The translations under genes and the position numbers were made by a program. DNA of 64,000 bases, from the NCBI GenBank assembly GCA_046331705.1, contig JAXLQJ010000035.1, positions 1 to 64,000 of the forward strand, written 5' to 3'. A model generated the notes under the pieces. It worked only from the letters and a program-made list of their open reading frames with translations. It searched no databases and was not told where the DNA came from. This document shows, one piece after another, positions 44,690 through 55,843 of the stretch. The DNA is from JADJOY01 sp046331705 [NCBI: bacterium]. GTDB taxonomy: Bacteria; JADJOY01. How positions within the stretch are numbered: position 1 is the stretch's first letter; every line of letters begins with the position of its first letter.

Positions 44690-46636
44690 GTGACCACCAG
44701 CGCCGTCCCTGCCGCTGCCGCCTCGATCGAGCTGCGCGATGGCGCTCGCGCCACCGGAGCGCGACCAAACTGCCGCGAAGAGCGGAACGATTCACGATCG
44801 CTGCTGCTGACCCGTGGTTTCCAGGAGTTGTCGCGCGCGAGCTTCGATCCGCTGGTGATCAGCGTCGACGGTGAAGGGTGCATCCTGGGCTGGAGTGATC
44901 CGGCGCGGGCGATGTTCGGGTGGGAGCAATCCGACGCACTCGGTCGTTCGTTGATCGAGCTGCTGGCTGCACCGGGTTCCCGCGAGGCATTCACACGCGC
45001 GATCACGCCTCGCGGCCTCGGGGACGAGGGCCGAGCGCCGAGCGAAGCCGACGAGCTGTTCGCCGTGCGGAAGGATGGTGCGCGGCTAGCCGTGGAGATC
45101 TGGACACTCGTCGTTCCGAGGTCCGACGACACGACCCGCGCCGTTGTGGTGCGGGATCGGTCGACGATCGCGCGCGCCTCGTCCGCCGAGCGCCAGCTCG
45201 CCGCGCTCGTCGAATCATCCGATGATGCGATTATCGGCAAGACGCTCGACGGCACGATCGTGAGCTGGAACCGCGGGGCCGAGGCTCTCTACGGGTACAC
45301 GGCTGCCGAAGTCGTCGGTCGGTCGATCGATCTGCTGGTCCCGCCGGAAGACCGGCACGAGCTCGAGACGTTCCTGGCGGACGTCCGGCGCGGCGAACGC
45401 GTCTCGCGTCGCGAGGTCACCCGCGTTCGCAAGAACGGACAACGTGTCTTCGTCGACTTGACGATCTCACCCGTTCTCGGCGACTACGGCCACGTCATCG
45501 GCGCCTTCGCGATGGCGTCCAACGTCAGCGAACGCCGGCGCGCGGACGAGCTGTTCCGGATGGCCGTCGAGTCCTCCCCCGTCGGGATGCTGATGGCCGA
45601 CGAGCGCGGCATCATCTCGATGGTCAACTCCCAGATCGAGAGCGCGTTCGGCTTCGGCCGAGACGAGCTGCTCGGGCAGCCCGTCGAGATACTGCTACCG
45701 GCGCGGTTCCACGCCCAGCACGCCGAAGACCGGACTCGATACTTCGAGAACGCGCGACGCCGCGCGATGGGTGCCAGTCGGGTACTTCACGCGCAGCGGC
45801 GGGACGGCAGCGAGTTTCCCGTGGAAATCGGGCTCAACCCGATTGCCTTCGGCGATCGGCCCCACGTGCTCGCGGCGATCGTCGACGTCAGCGAGCGACA
45901 GCGCACCGAGGCGGAGATGGCCCGCTATCGACGCGAGCTCGAGCGAGCGAACGCCGAGCTGGACCAGTTCGCCCACGCCGCTTCCCACGATCTGCGGTCA
46001 CCGTTGCGGGCGATCAGCAGCCTGTCGTCGTGGATCGCTGCCGACCTCGGCGGCAACGTCCCGCCGGAGGTCGCGAGCCACATCTCGCTCATGCAAGCAC
46101 GCGTCGCTCGCCTCGAGCGGCTCATCGACAGCCTGCTGGAATACGCGCGAGCTGCACGCCAGCCGCTGCCCCTGGATCGAGTCGACACCGAGGCCGTGGC
46201 GCGGGACACGATCGCCACGTTGGCGCCGCCGGCGGGGATCGAGACGACCCTTCTCCCTGGCTTGCCCACGATCGAGGCGCCGGCGGTGCGTTTCGCGCAG
46301 GTCTTGCGGAACCTCCTCGACAACGCGTACAAGCATCACGACCGCGCGACGGGTCGCGTGGTCGTCGGCTGCAACGACGTCGGCGATCGATTCGAGTTCT
46401 TCGTTCGCGACGACGGGCCCGGCATCCCTGTGGCGCAGCGCGCGAGAGTCTTCCTGCCCTTCCAGATGCTCCGCCCCCGGGACGAAGTGGAGGGAAGCGG
46501 GCTCGGGCTCGCGCTCGCGAAGAAGATCGTCGAGCACCACGGGGGGACGATTCGCCTCGCGGAAAACGAGGGGCGCGGCGCTTGTTTTCTGTTCACGTGG
46601 CCGAAACGGGAACGGATCGACATCGGGTCGTCGTGA
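44690..46636 (+). CDS. PAS-PAS-PAS sensor histidine kinase at the head of the Kai operon
   Basis: A 648-residue soluble kinase. Three PAS domains follow a short Ala-rich head: about 40-150 (FDPLVISVDGEGCILGWSD), 165-285 (IIGKTLDGTIVSWNRGAEALYGYTAAE) and 290-410 (PVGMLMADERGIISMVNSQIESAFGF). HisKA has H433 in AASHDLRSP. HATPase shows NLLDNAYKHHD, GPGIPVAQ and GSGLGLALAKK. It has no membrane helix and no KaiB-like domain, so it differs from SasA. Its stop overlaps the start of an Rcp1-like regulator (GTGA), its likely target. The kinase core is paralogous to that at 39121-41637. The start could instead be TTG 44570, which would add 40 low-complexity residues. Confidence 0.88.
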   Translation: MTTSAVPAAAASIELRDGARATGARPNCREERNDSRSLLLTRGFQELSRASFDPLVISVDGEGCILGWSDPARAMFGWEQSDALGRSLIELLAAPGSREAFTRAITPRGLGDEGRAPSEADELFAVRKDGARLAVEIWTLVVPRSDDTTRAVVVRDRSTIARASSAERQLAALVESSDDAIIGKTLDGTIVSWNRGAEALYGYTAAEVVGRSIDLLVPPEDRHELETFLADVRRGERVSRREVTRVRKNGQRVFVDLTISPVLGDYGHVIGAFAMASNVSERRRADELFRMAVESSPVGMLMADERGIISMVNSQIESAFGFGRDELLGQPVEILLPARFHAQHAEDRTRYFENARRRAMGASRVLHAQRRDGSEFPVEIGLNPIAFGDRPHVLAAIVDVSERQRTEAEMARYRRELERANAELDQFAHAASHDLRSPLRAISSLSSWIAADLGGNVPPEVASHISLMQARVARLERLIDSLLEYARAARQPLPLDRVDTEAVARDTIATLAPPAGIETTLLPGLPTIEAPAVRFAQVLRNLLDNAYKHHDRATGRVVVGCNDVGDRFEFFVRDDGPGIPVAQRARVFLPFQMLRPRDEVEGSGLGLALAKKIVEHHGGTIRLAENEGRGACFLFTWPKRERIDIGSS

Positions 46637-47058
46637 ACGCCAAGCCCGTCACGATTCTGCTCGTGGACGACGACGAGGTGGATGCCCACGCCGTCGAGCG
46701 CGGCTTCAAGCAACTACGGATTGCCAATCCGATCGTACGCGCTCGGGACGGAATCGAAGCGCTGCGATTGCTGCGAGCGCGGCCCGAGGAGTCCGGCATC
46801 GAGAGCCCGTTCATCGTGCTGCTGGACATCAATCTGCCGCGTAAGAGCGGGATCGAGGTCTTGGCGGAGCTGCGCGCCGACGCCGAGCTGCGACGCACGG
46901 TCGTGTTCGTGATGACCACGTCGCGGGCGGACGAAGACCGCTTGGCCGCCTACGATCTGAACGTTGCAGGGTATCTCGTGAAGAATCAGCTCCCCGAAGC
47001 CTTCCTCGCAAGCCTCCAGATGCTCGACAGATACTGGAACGTGGTGATGTTGCCATGA
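46633..47058 (+). CDS. Single-domain response regulator, Rcp1-like, in the Kai operon
   Basis: A 141-residue receiver without an output domain. The acidic pocket is D12-D13-D14 (LVDDDEVDAH), the phospho-acceptor is D65 (VLLDINLPRKSG), and the switch region is VMTTSRADED. The usual receiver lysine after the switch is replaced (SRADED) but K122 in LVKNQ may serve. The tail DRYWNVVMLP marks it as Rcp1-like. It is paralogous to the regulator at 38693. GTG start overlaps the kinase stop; its own stop overlaps the ATG of the KaiA-like gene (ATGA). It probably relays the upstream kinase signal, perhaps to the clock proteins encoded behind it. Confidence 0.85.
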   Translation: MNAKPVTILLVDDDEVDAHAVERGFKQLRIANPIVRARDGIEALRLLRARPEESGIESPFIVLLDINLPRKSGIEVLAELRADAELRRTVVFVMTTSRADEDRLAAYDLNVAGYLVKNQLPEAFLASLQMLDRYWNVVMLP

Positions 47059-47936
47059 CCGGTTCGATGCCCATACGACTCCAGCTCTTGGTCGTCGACG
47101 ACGACGCCGTCGACATCGAAACGGTGCGCCGCCAACTGCACGTCGCGGGGCTCGACGCCGACGTCATCGCCGCACCCACCGTGTCGACGGGGCTCCAGGC
47201 GCTCGAGTCCGGCAACTTCGACTGCGCGCTCATCGACTATCGGTTGCCGGACGGCGACGGGTTGGAGCTCATCCGGAGCGCGCTCGCGACGCTCCAGCCT
47301 GCGAGCCCACTCATCCTCTTGACGATGGTCCAGGACGAGTCCGTCGGCATGACCGCGATTCACGACGGCGCCGACGACTACCTGATCAAGAGCCAGATCA
47401 CCGCACCCGTGCTGGCCCGCTCCATCCGATATGCGATCCAGCGGGGGCGAACGCGCGTGGCGCAGGCCACCCGCGAGGCCGTCGAGGCGCACGCTCGCGA
47501 GGTGGACACCTTGAGCCGCCTGGCCTCCTCCGAGGCCACACCGCAGACCGCGCGCGCCTTCGGCATCGTGTCACTGAGGGAAGGCTCGCCGCACCGCTTC
47601 CAGCAGTTCCGCGATGCGTACGCCGAGATCCTCGATCTCGCACTAGAGCAACGCGCCTACAGGGTGCAGCACAGCGTGTCGCTCCGTCTCGCAGCCCTGG
47701 CGGACGAGCTCGGCACGTTGCACGCGGGGCCCCGCGACGTGATCGAGCTCCACTCCACCGTGTTGCGCTGCGCGGACTTCGCGGGCTCGGGAAGCCGCCT
47801 GCGCGCCGTAGCCGAAGAGGGGCGACTGCTGGTGCTCGAATTGATGGGGCACTTGACGCAGTTCTACCGCACGCACTCGATCCGTGGTGATGGCCTGCGC
47901 CGTCGCGACGCCACGACCGGAGGCTCCGATGGCTGA
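47055..47936 (+). CDS. Receiver protein with C-terminal KaiA/RsbU-like helical domain
   Basis: A 293-residue protein with a receiver (residues 8-130; acidic pocket D15-D17, phospho-acceptor D61 in CALIDYRLPDGDG, lysine 112), a helical linker, and a C-terminal all-helical domain (about 180-275). That domain reads FRDAYAEILDLAL, PRDVIELHSTVLR and EEGRLLVLELMGHLTQFYR. The spacing and residues resemble the C-terminal bundle of cyanobacterial KaiA (LRxxYREI, VxxVVEIHMELID, YRLTLIDVIAHLxxMYR) and also RsbU N-terminal domains. SCOP places both in one superfamily (KaiA/RbsU domain). Overall length and two-domain layout equal S. elongatus KaiA (284 residues), but this receiver keeps its phosphorylation site, which KaiA has lost. 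It overlaps kaiB by eight bases. An RsbU-type partner-switch role is the main alternative. Confidence 0.75.
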   Translation: MTGSMPIRLQLLVVDDDAVDIETVRRQLHVAGLDADVIAAPTVSTGLQALESGNFDCALIDYRLPDGDGLELIRSALATLQPASPLILLTMVQDESVGMTAIHDGADDYLIKSQITAPVLARSIRYAIQRGRTRVAQATREAVEAHAREVDTLSRLASSEATPQTARAFGIVSLREGSPHRFQQFRDAYAEILDLALEQRAYRVQHSVSLRLAALADELGTLHAGPRDVIELHSTVLRCADFAGSGSRLRAVAEEGRLLVLELMGHLTQFYRTHSIRGDGLRRRDATTGGSDG

Positions 47937-48228
47937 GTCCACGCTGTTGTTGCGATTGTTCGTCACCGGACACACACCTCGATCCGAGGCCGCGATCCGC
48001 AATCTCAAGCGCATCTGCGAAGAGGAGCTCGCGGGCCACTACGAGCTCGAGATCATCGACGTGCTGGAGCGGCCGCAGCTCGCCGAGAACGAGAAGATCC
48101 TCGCGACCCCAACCCTGATCAAACAGCTTCCCCCGCCACTCCGGCGCATCATCGGTGACATGTCGAATTCGGAGCGCGTCTTGCTCGGGCTCGACGTCAT
48201 CACGAAGACCTCCGCTCCGAAGGGCTAG
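47929..48228 (+). CDS. kaiB: Circadian clock protein KaiB
   Basis: A 99-residue thioredoxin-like protein with the KaiB signature: LRLFVTGHTPRSEAAIRNLK, HYELEIIDVLERPQLAENEKILATPTLIK and PPPLRRIIGDMSN. Length equals S. elongatus KaiB (102). In cyanobacteria KaiB switches fold, binds phosphorylated KaiC and sequesters KaiA, ending the phosphorylation phase. GGAGG lies five bases before the ATG at 47929, which excludes the longer frame from 47884. The start overlaps the KaiA-like gene end, and KaiC begins 12 bases later. This gene order and coupling are those of a dedicated clock operon. Confidence 0.95.
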   Translation: MAESTLLLRLFVTGHTPRSEAAIRNLKRICEEELAGHYELEIIDVLERPQLAENEKILATPTLIKQLPPPLRRIIGDMSNSERVLLGLDVITKTSAPKG

Positions 48229-48240
48229 GAGATACACACG

Positions 48241-49770
48241 ATGACGATTGAACCGCAGCCTGCCGGAGTCGCGAAGATCCCCACGGGGATCGCCGGCTTC
48301 GACATGATCGCCAACGGCGGCTTGCCTCGCGGGCGCTGCACGCTGGTTTCTGGCACGGCGGGTAGCGCTAAGACGGTGTTCGCCACCCACTTCCTCGTGG
48401 AAGGAATCAAGCAATCCGCCGAGAACGGGGTGTTCGTCACCTTCGAGGAATCGCCGGAAGACATTCGGAAGAACATGTTGGGGTTCGGGTGGGATCTGGA
48501 GCGCTGGGTGGGCGAGCAGAAGCTCGCGTTCGTGGACGCGTCCCCGCAACCGCAAGAAGCCGACACGGTGATCGCCGGCGGCTACGATTTCGGTGCGCTG
48601 ATGGCGCGGATCGAGGCGGCGGTGCGGCGAGTCGGCGGGCGACGCGTGGCTCTCGACTCCATCGCCGCGGTCTTCGGGCGATTTCCGGACGCGACGTTGG
48701 TGCGGAACGAGCTTTTTCGACTCGCGGTGAGCCTGCGGGCGATGGGCGTCACGGCGCTCATGACCGCAGAACGCACCCAGGAATACGGTGAGATCGCCCG
48801 TTACGGCGTCGAGGAATTCGTCGCTGACAACGTCGTGATCCTGCGCAACGTGCTGGACGAGGAAAAGCGCCGGCGCACGGTCGAGATTCTGAAATTCCGC
48901 GGCACGACCCATCAGAAAGGCGAGTTCCCGTTCACGGTGATGCCGAGCGAGGGGATCGTCGTGTTGCCGCTGTCGGCGATGCAGCTCACCCAGCACTCCT
49001 CCAACGTCCGCATCGAGAGCGGCAATGCCGCTCTCGACGAGATGTGTGGCGGCGGGTTCTTCCGCGACTCCGTGGTGTTGGTGTCCGGCGCCACGGGCAC
49101 GGGCAAGACGTTGATGGTGACTGAGTTCATGGCTGGCGGGATACGTCAGGGCGAGCGCTGCTTGTTGCTCGCGTTCGAGGAAAGTCGCGAACAACTGTTT
49201 CGCAACGCCTCGGGCTGGGGGGTCGACTTCGCCGCGATGGAGCGCAACGGCAGCCTGCAGGTCGTCTGCCAGTATCCCGAGGCGATCAGCCTCGAGGACA
49301 CGCTCATTCGCATCAAGCAGATCCTGAACGCACACAAACCCGATCGGGTCGCCGTCGACAGCCTCTCGGCCCTCGAACGCGTGTCCACGCCGAAGGGTTT
49401 CCGTGAGTTCGTGATCGGCCTCACGTCGTTCATCAAGCACCAGGACATCGCGTGCTTGCTGACCTCCACGAGCCCCACGCTCGTGGGCGGGGCATCCGTC
49501 ACGGAAGCCCACATCTCGACGGTGACCGACTCGATCATCTTGCTGCGGTACGTGGAGATCAACGGCGAGATGCGGCGCGGCGTCGCCGTGCTCAAGATGC
49601 GCGGGTCGCGGCACGACAAGGAGATCCGCGAGTTCGCCATCGACGGCAGCGGCATGCACATCGGCCGGCCGTTCCGGAACGTCGTCGGTATCCTGTCGGG
49701 GAATCCCACCCAGATCCCGCTCGGCGAGATCGAGCGGGTCGGAGACCTGTTCAAGCCGGAGACGCTCTGA
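48241..49770 (+). CDS. kaiC: Circadian clock ATPase/kinase KaiC
   Basis: A 509-residue double-RecA protein. CI has the Walker A GTAGSAKT (residues 38-45; the usual second Gly is Ala43) and the acidic pair E69-E70. CII has a canonical GATGTGKT (283-290) and the AFEESREQ catalytic glutamates. The autophosphorylation pair is present as S426-T427 in TEAHISTVTDS (S431-T432 of S. elongatus), and T421 matches T426. KMRGSRHDKEIREF follows. The C-terminal tail after this domain is about five residues shorter than in S. elongatus and lacks its exact KaiA-binding sequence. A hexameric ATPase and autokinase is expected. GAG precedes the ATG. The gene lies 12 bases after kaiB and 13 before the hybrid kinase. 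Confidence 0.96.
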   Translation: MTIEPQPAGVAKIPTGIAGFDMIANGGLPRGRCTLVSGTAGSAKTVFATHFLVEGIKQSAENGVFVTFEESPEDIRKNMLGFGWDLERWVGEQKLAFVDASPQPQEADTVIAGGYDFGALMARIEAAVRRVGGRRVALDSIAAVFGRFPDATLVRNELFRLAVSLRAMGVTALMTAERTQEYGEIARYGVEEFVADNVVILRNVLDEEKRRRTVEILKFRGTTHQKGEFPFTVMPSEGIVVLPLSAMQLTQHSSNVRIESGNAALDEMCGGGFFRDSVVLVSGATGTGKTLMVTEFMAGGIRQGERCLLLAFEESREQLFRNASGWGVDFAAMERNGSLQVVCQYPEAISLEDTLIRIKQILNAHKPDRVAVDSLSALERVSTPKGFREFVIGLTSFIKHQDIACLLTSTSPTLVGGASVTEAHISTVTDSIILLRYVEINGEMRRGVAVLKMRGSRHDKEIREFAIDGSGMHIGRPFRNVVGILSGNPTQIPLGEIERVGDLFKPETL

Positions 49771-49783
49771 TCCGCTCGGGAAC

Positions 49784-52411
<2,628 letters not shown>

Positions 52412-52433
52412 AGCCGCAAGGCCGCCGGATCGC

Positions 52434-52982
52434 TCAGTCGTGGCCGATGAGGCGGACGGCCTCGTCGATGCGCTCGGGGTAGTCTTTGATGAGCAACGTA
52501 TTGGTGCGCTCGTCCACCTCGAGCCAGCCTTCCTTGCTGAGGACCGTGCGCTGGACGAGCGCGCCGAGCTGCTTCGCGTCCGCGTATCGAACCGGGACCA
52601 GCTTCAAGATCGGGAATCGATCACCGGTGTAGCTCGGTTCGGGCCGCCGGAACGCCGCCGAGTCGCCGGGCGCCACCAGCACCACGTTGCCCTGGTGCTC
52701 CGCGCGCAGCCCGTAGAGCTTGAGCGAGAGATCCAGGAACTGGCGCCAGGTCACGTTGCCGAGCTTGAGCGTGATCTTGCGATCGACGGCGGGGTCGAGG
52801 ATGACGTTGAGCCCCGTGTCGTCCGCCATCATCCGCAAGACGTTGGCGAGATGCGCCTCCTGGACGTCGATCGAGACCGTCTTGGCGAGCGGATCGCCGG
52901 AGACGGAGGCGATCGACACCGCGGGAATCGAACCGATCACCACGAGAGCCGCGAGGATCCAGCGCGCATCGCGTCGAGCCAT
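52434..52982 (-). CDS. Secreted protein with secretin N-domains only
   Basis: A 182-residue exported protein with a signal peptide (WILAALVVIGSIPAVSIA). The mature part has an STN-type domain (VSIDVQEAHLANVLRMMADDTGLNVILDPAVDRKITLKL, NVTWRQFLDLSLKLYGL), then a secretin_N-like domain (KLVPVRYADAKQLGALVQRTVLS...VDERTNTLLIKDYPERIDE). These are the N0/N1 modules of PilQ/GspD secretins, but the pore-forming C-terminal domain is missing and the chain ends cleanly. It could be an accessory pilotin-like or dominant-negative N-domain protein, or a truncated secretin. No pilus or type II secretion gene is near. It converges on the Kai operon after 22 bases. Confidence 0.8.
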   Translation of the reverse strand: MARRDARWILAALVVIGSIPAVSIASVSGDPLAKTVSIDVQEAHLANVLRMMADDTGLNVILDPAVDRKITLKLGNVTWRQFLDLSLKLYGLRAEHQGNVVLVAPGDSAAFRRPEPSYTGDRFPILKLVPVRYADAKQLGALVQRTVLSKEGWLEVDERTNTLLIKDYPERIDEAVRLIGHD

Positions 52983-53165
52983 GATCGTCCTCCGCCGTGG
53001 GTGCTAGCTCAGCTCACCCGAGGAGTATCGCGCTCCCCGCGCCGGATCGCCACGACCTTCGAACGCGGACGATGGACGGGCTCGGGTTCGACCTGGCGCC
53101 CGCGGCCTGGCGCCGGGCAGCCGAGGTTCGGAGGCGCGCCGCCGACTGCTCCTCGGCGGCGAGGC

Positions 53166-54527
53166 TCACCAGAAGGGCAGGAAGAACTGGGTGATGACGC
53201 GAAGCGAAGGGCTGAAGGCGATCGAGTTGGTGCCGGCGACGGGATACTCGTAGACGATGCCGAGCAGGAACGGCAGCCCGAGCTTCAAGGTGTTGGGCGC
53301 GACCGTGAACGAGAGCCCGTGGGACTCCGACATGCCCGTCAGCTCCAGGGCCTCGACCAGCTCCACGAACTCGGCCGAGCTGGATCCGATCTTGACCTCG
53401 CCCGAGTGGTTGAAGCCGTACTGCACGCCGAGCCCCACCCAATCGAGATCGACGCTCACCGAGCCCAGCAGGTCCACGCTCTGCCCCGGCGTCCAACGGA
53501 ACGTGGGCGGAATGTTGGTCAGGTCGGGAAAGAGATTGCTCTCGAAGCCGACGGCGTCGAGGAGCGCGGCGAGCACCTGATTCGGCGCCGTGAACGTGGA
53601 CGGCGACGGGCGGCTGTACGAGAACGAGTACTTGTAGTCGCACTCCGCCGAGAACACGATCCGCTTGCCGAGGAACTCGGGGCGGTAGTCCACGTTCGAG
53701 ACCAGCAACAACTGATAGGCGCCCGAGCCGCGGTCGAGCTCGGGGCCGAGCGCGAAATTGATGTCGTTGTTGGGGTCCGCGATCTTCCCGGTGGGAAAGA
53801 ACATGCTGAAGGTGTTGCCGAGCGAGAGCTCGGGGCCGTGGTACCAGTTGGTCGAGACGCCGGTCTGGATGTCCTCGAACTCGAGCCCCTCGGTGTCGAA
53901 GATCTCGTTGGGCGCCGGCCGACCCAACGCCTCGATCACCTTGACGAGGTCTTCGTAGTCACTGAGGCCGAGCGCCGCCAGCGCACCGCCGAACTTCGCC
54001 GACGGCTTGAGCGTGGTGCGCACGTCGGCGAACTGGATCTCCAGGAACGGGTTGATCCAGTCGGTAAGGCCGACCGAGAAGTTGAAGATGTGGACGAAGC
54101 CCGAGCCCGTGCCGTTCAGGTTGATCGACACCAGCTCGTTGCCGTCGCCGTCGGTGAAGGCGATGGGAGGGATGAGCGAGGTCTTCTCGCCGTTGCCCAG
54201 GAAACGCTGGTCGGCGGCCAGATAGCGGAAGGTGTACTTGATCCCGAAGATGCCCTCGGGCAGCTGGCCGGTGTTGCCGTAGATGTCCAGCTCCTCGGCG
54301 CGCGCGATCTTCTTCTCGATGAAGTCGCCGAAGGTGTCGAACCAATCGGGGTTCGCCCGCTCGAGAATCTGAGGTGGCTTGATCGCCTCGAGCTCGGCCT
54401 GACTGGGCGCATTGACCGGGATGCGCACGCTTTGCGCGCGCGCCGCGCCTGCGCCCGTCGCGATCGCGCACGCGGCGAGCACGACGGCGAGCGGCGAGCG
54501 TGGGCGAGGTCGGACGAGCGTCGACAC
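53166..54527 (-). CDS. Outer-membrane beta-barrel protein, unknown function
   Basis: A 453-residue exported protein with signal peptide (AVVLAACAIATGAGAARA). The mature chain is strand-rich with alternating hydrophobic residues and ends in a terminal aromatic (TQFFLPFW), as expected of an outer-membrane barrel. Segments such as LYGNTG-like IYGNTGQLPEGIFGIKYTF, FNFSVGLTDWINPFLEIQFADV and GNTFSMFFPTGKIADPNNDINF recall porins or transporters of the MetA/phenol-degradation superfamily without matching one clearly. GTG 54527 has GGAAG upstream. The gene may be in one unit with the secretin N-domain gene 183 bases downstream, both being envelope proteins; that is only a guess. Confidence 0.65.
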   Translation of the reverse strand: MSTLVRPRPRSPLAVVLAACAIATGAGAARAQSVRIPVNAPSQAELEAIKPPQILERANPDWFDTFGDFIEKKIARAEELDIYGNTGQLPEGIFGIKYTFRYLAADQRFLGNGEKTSLIPPIAFTDGDGNELVSINLNGTGSGFVHIFNFSVGLTDWINPFLEIQFADVRTTLKPSAKFGGALAALGLSDYEDLVKVIEALGRPAPNEIFDTEGLEFEDIQTGVSTNWYHGPELSLGNTFSMFFPTGKIADPNNDINFALGPELDRGSGAYQLLLVSNVDYRPEFLGKRIVFSAECDYKYSFSYSRPSPSTFTAPNQVLAALLDAVGFESNLFPDLTNIPPTFRWTPGQSVDLLGSVSVDLDWVGLGVQYGFNHSGEVKIGSSSAEFVELVEALELTGMSESHGLSFTVAPNTLKLGLPFLLGIVYEYPVAGTNSIAFSPSLRVITQFFLPFW

Positions 54528-54726
54528 GGATGAGCGCTTCCCGCCCGTCTCGAACGCGCGATCGCCGCAGGCGGACCGACGGGGCGCGCTATCTCTACGC
54601 GAACGCTTCCCGGCGAGTCAAGGTGAAGCTCAGCTCACCGAAATCGCCGTGGCGCGACTCGGGCTTGCGCTATGATCGCGCGCCCTCGCGCCAGCCTCGC
54701 GACGCGGGAACCGGTTCACTCTCGCG

Positions 54727-55800
54727 ATGAGCGTCGCCACACCGCTTCCGAGCTCGCCCCGCAGAGCGGTGCTGAGCCCGGCGATCGACACGCTGGCGAT
54801 CGGCGGCGCGTCGATCGTGCTGTTCGTGGGGCTGTTGCTGGTCGGTTCCGAGGCCGGGCGCGCGTTCTCGCTCCAGCGCGTGCTGATCCTCGAGGCGCTG
54901 CTCAACTGGCCGCATTTCACCGCGTCCTGGGTGCTGCTCTACGGCTCGCGCGAGACCTACGAGCGACATCGCTGGGCGGCCATCCACGTCCCCATCGTGC
55001 TCGTGGCCTATGGCGTGCTCGCGCTGGCGTTGGCCGACCGCACCCGCCTCCTCCTCGACCTCTCGGGCCTCGTGACCTCGTGCTACCTCGCCGTGCACTA
55101 CACCGGACAGGCGTGGGGCATGGTGGCGACCTCCGCGTTCCTGGAGAACGTGACGGTCGCACCGATCGAGCGCCGGCTGATCCGCACCAGCTTGTGGATC
55201 TTCCTCGCCTGGCAGATCGCGTGGAACCTGCACTTCTTCGGCTTCTTCACGGCGCCGAGCCTGGTGTCGCTCGGGCCCGACCCGCGGCTGCTCGCGTCGC
55301 TCTTCCGCGGGATGACGGCGCTCACGCCCGTGGCGATCGGCCTCGGCGTGGCCGGCTTCGTGCTGATGCGGCGGCGCGCCGGACGGGCGTTGCCGGCGCG
55401 CGTGTACGTGCCGTGGCTCGCGATCTGCCTGTGGTACGCGGCGCTGGGCCGCTATCCGAACGCGATCTACTGGGTCCAGCTCTCGCACGCGACGCAGTAC
55501 ATGCTCTTCCCGCTGCGAGTCGAGGCCAACCGGTTCCACGCGCGCCACGCCGGCGAGACCGCGACGCCTGGCTCACGGCTCGCCTTGCACATGGCGCTCT
55601 ACGTCGCGGCGATCGTCGCGAGCGGCTGGTTCATCTACGGCGGCGTCGACTCGATCGCCCCCGCCGAAGGGCCGCTCAAGCACCTGCCGTTCATGGTGGG
55701 CAACATCGTGAACATCCACCACTACTTCACGGACGGCGTGGTGTGGAAGCTCCGCAACCCGGCGGTGCGGCGCGAGCTCTTCGCCCACCTACCGCGGTAG
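54727..55800 (+). CDS. Multi-pass membrane protein of unknown function
   Basis: A 357-residue membrane protein with about eight helices. The family-like conserved parts are NWPHFTASWVLLYGS, VHYTGQAWGM, YWVQLSHATQYMLFPLRVEANR and, at the C-terminus, NIVNIHHYFTDGVVWKLRNPAVRREL. The histidines in these motifs (NWPHF, VHYTGQ, LSHATQY, NIHHYF) are probably functional, perhaps a metal or haem site. I have seen such sequences only as hypothetical proteins. It is divergent from the outer-membrane barrel gene; the 199-base gap holds both promoters. The stop is followed closely by the convergent DUF4177 gene. Confidence 0.65.
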   Translation: MSVATPLPSSPRRAVLSPAIDTLAIGGASIVLFVGLLLVGSEAGRAFSLQRVLILEALLNWPHFTASWVLLYGSRETYERHRWAAIHVPIVLVAYGVLALALADRTRLLLDLSGLVTSCYLAVHYTGQAWGMVATSAFLENVTVAPIERRLIRTSLWIFLAWQIAWNLHFFGFFTAPSLVSLGPDPRLLASLFRGMTALTPVAIGLGVAGFVLMRRRAGRALPARVYVPWLAICLWYAALGRYPNAIYWVQLSHATQYMLFPLRVEANRFHARHAGETATPGSRLALHMALYVAAIVASGWFIYGGVDSIAPAEGPLKHLPFMVGNIVNIHHYFTDGVVWKLRNPAVRRELFAHLPR

Positions 55801-55843
55801 TCGGTCATCGGCTCGCGGTCTCGCGCAGCCGATCCACCACCGC

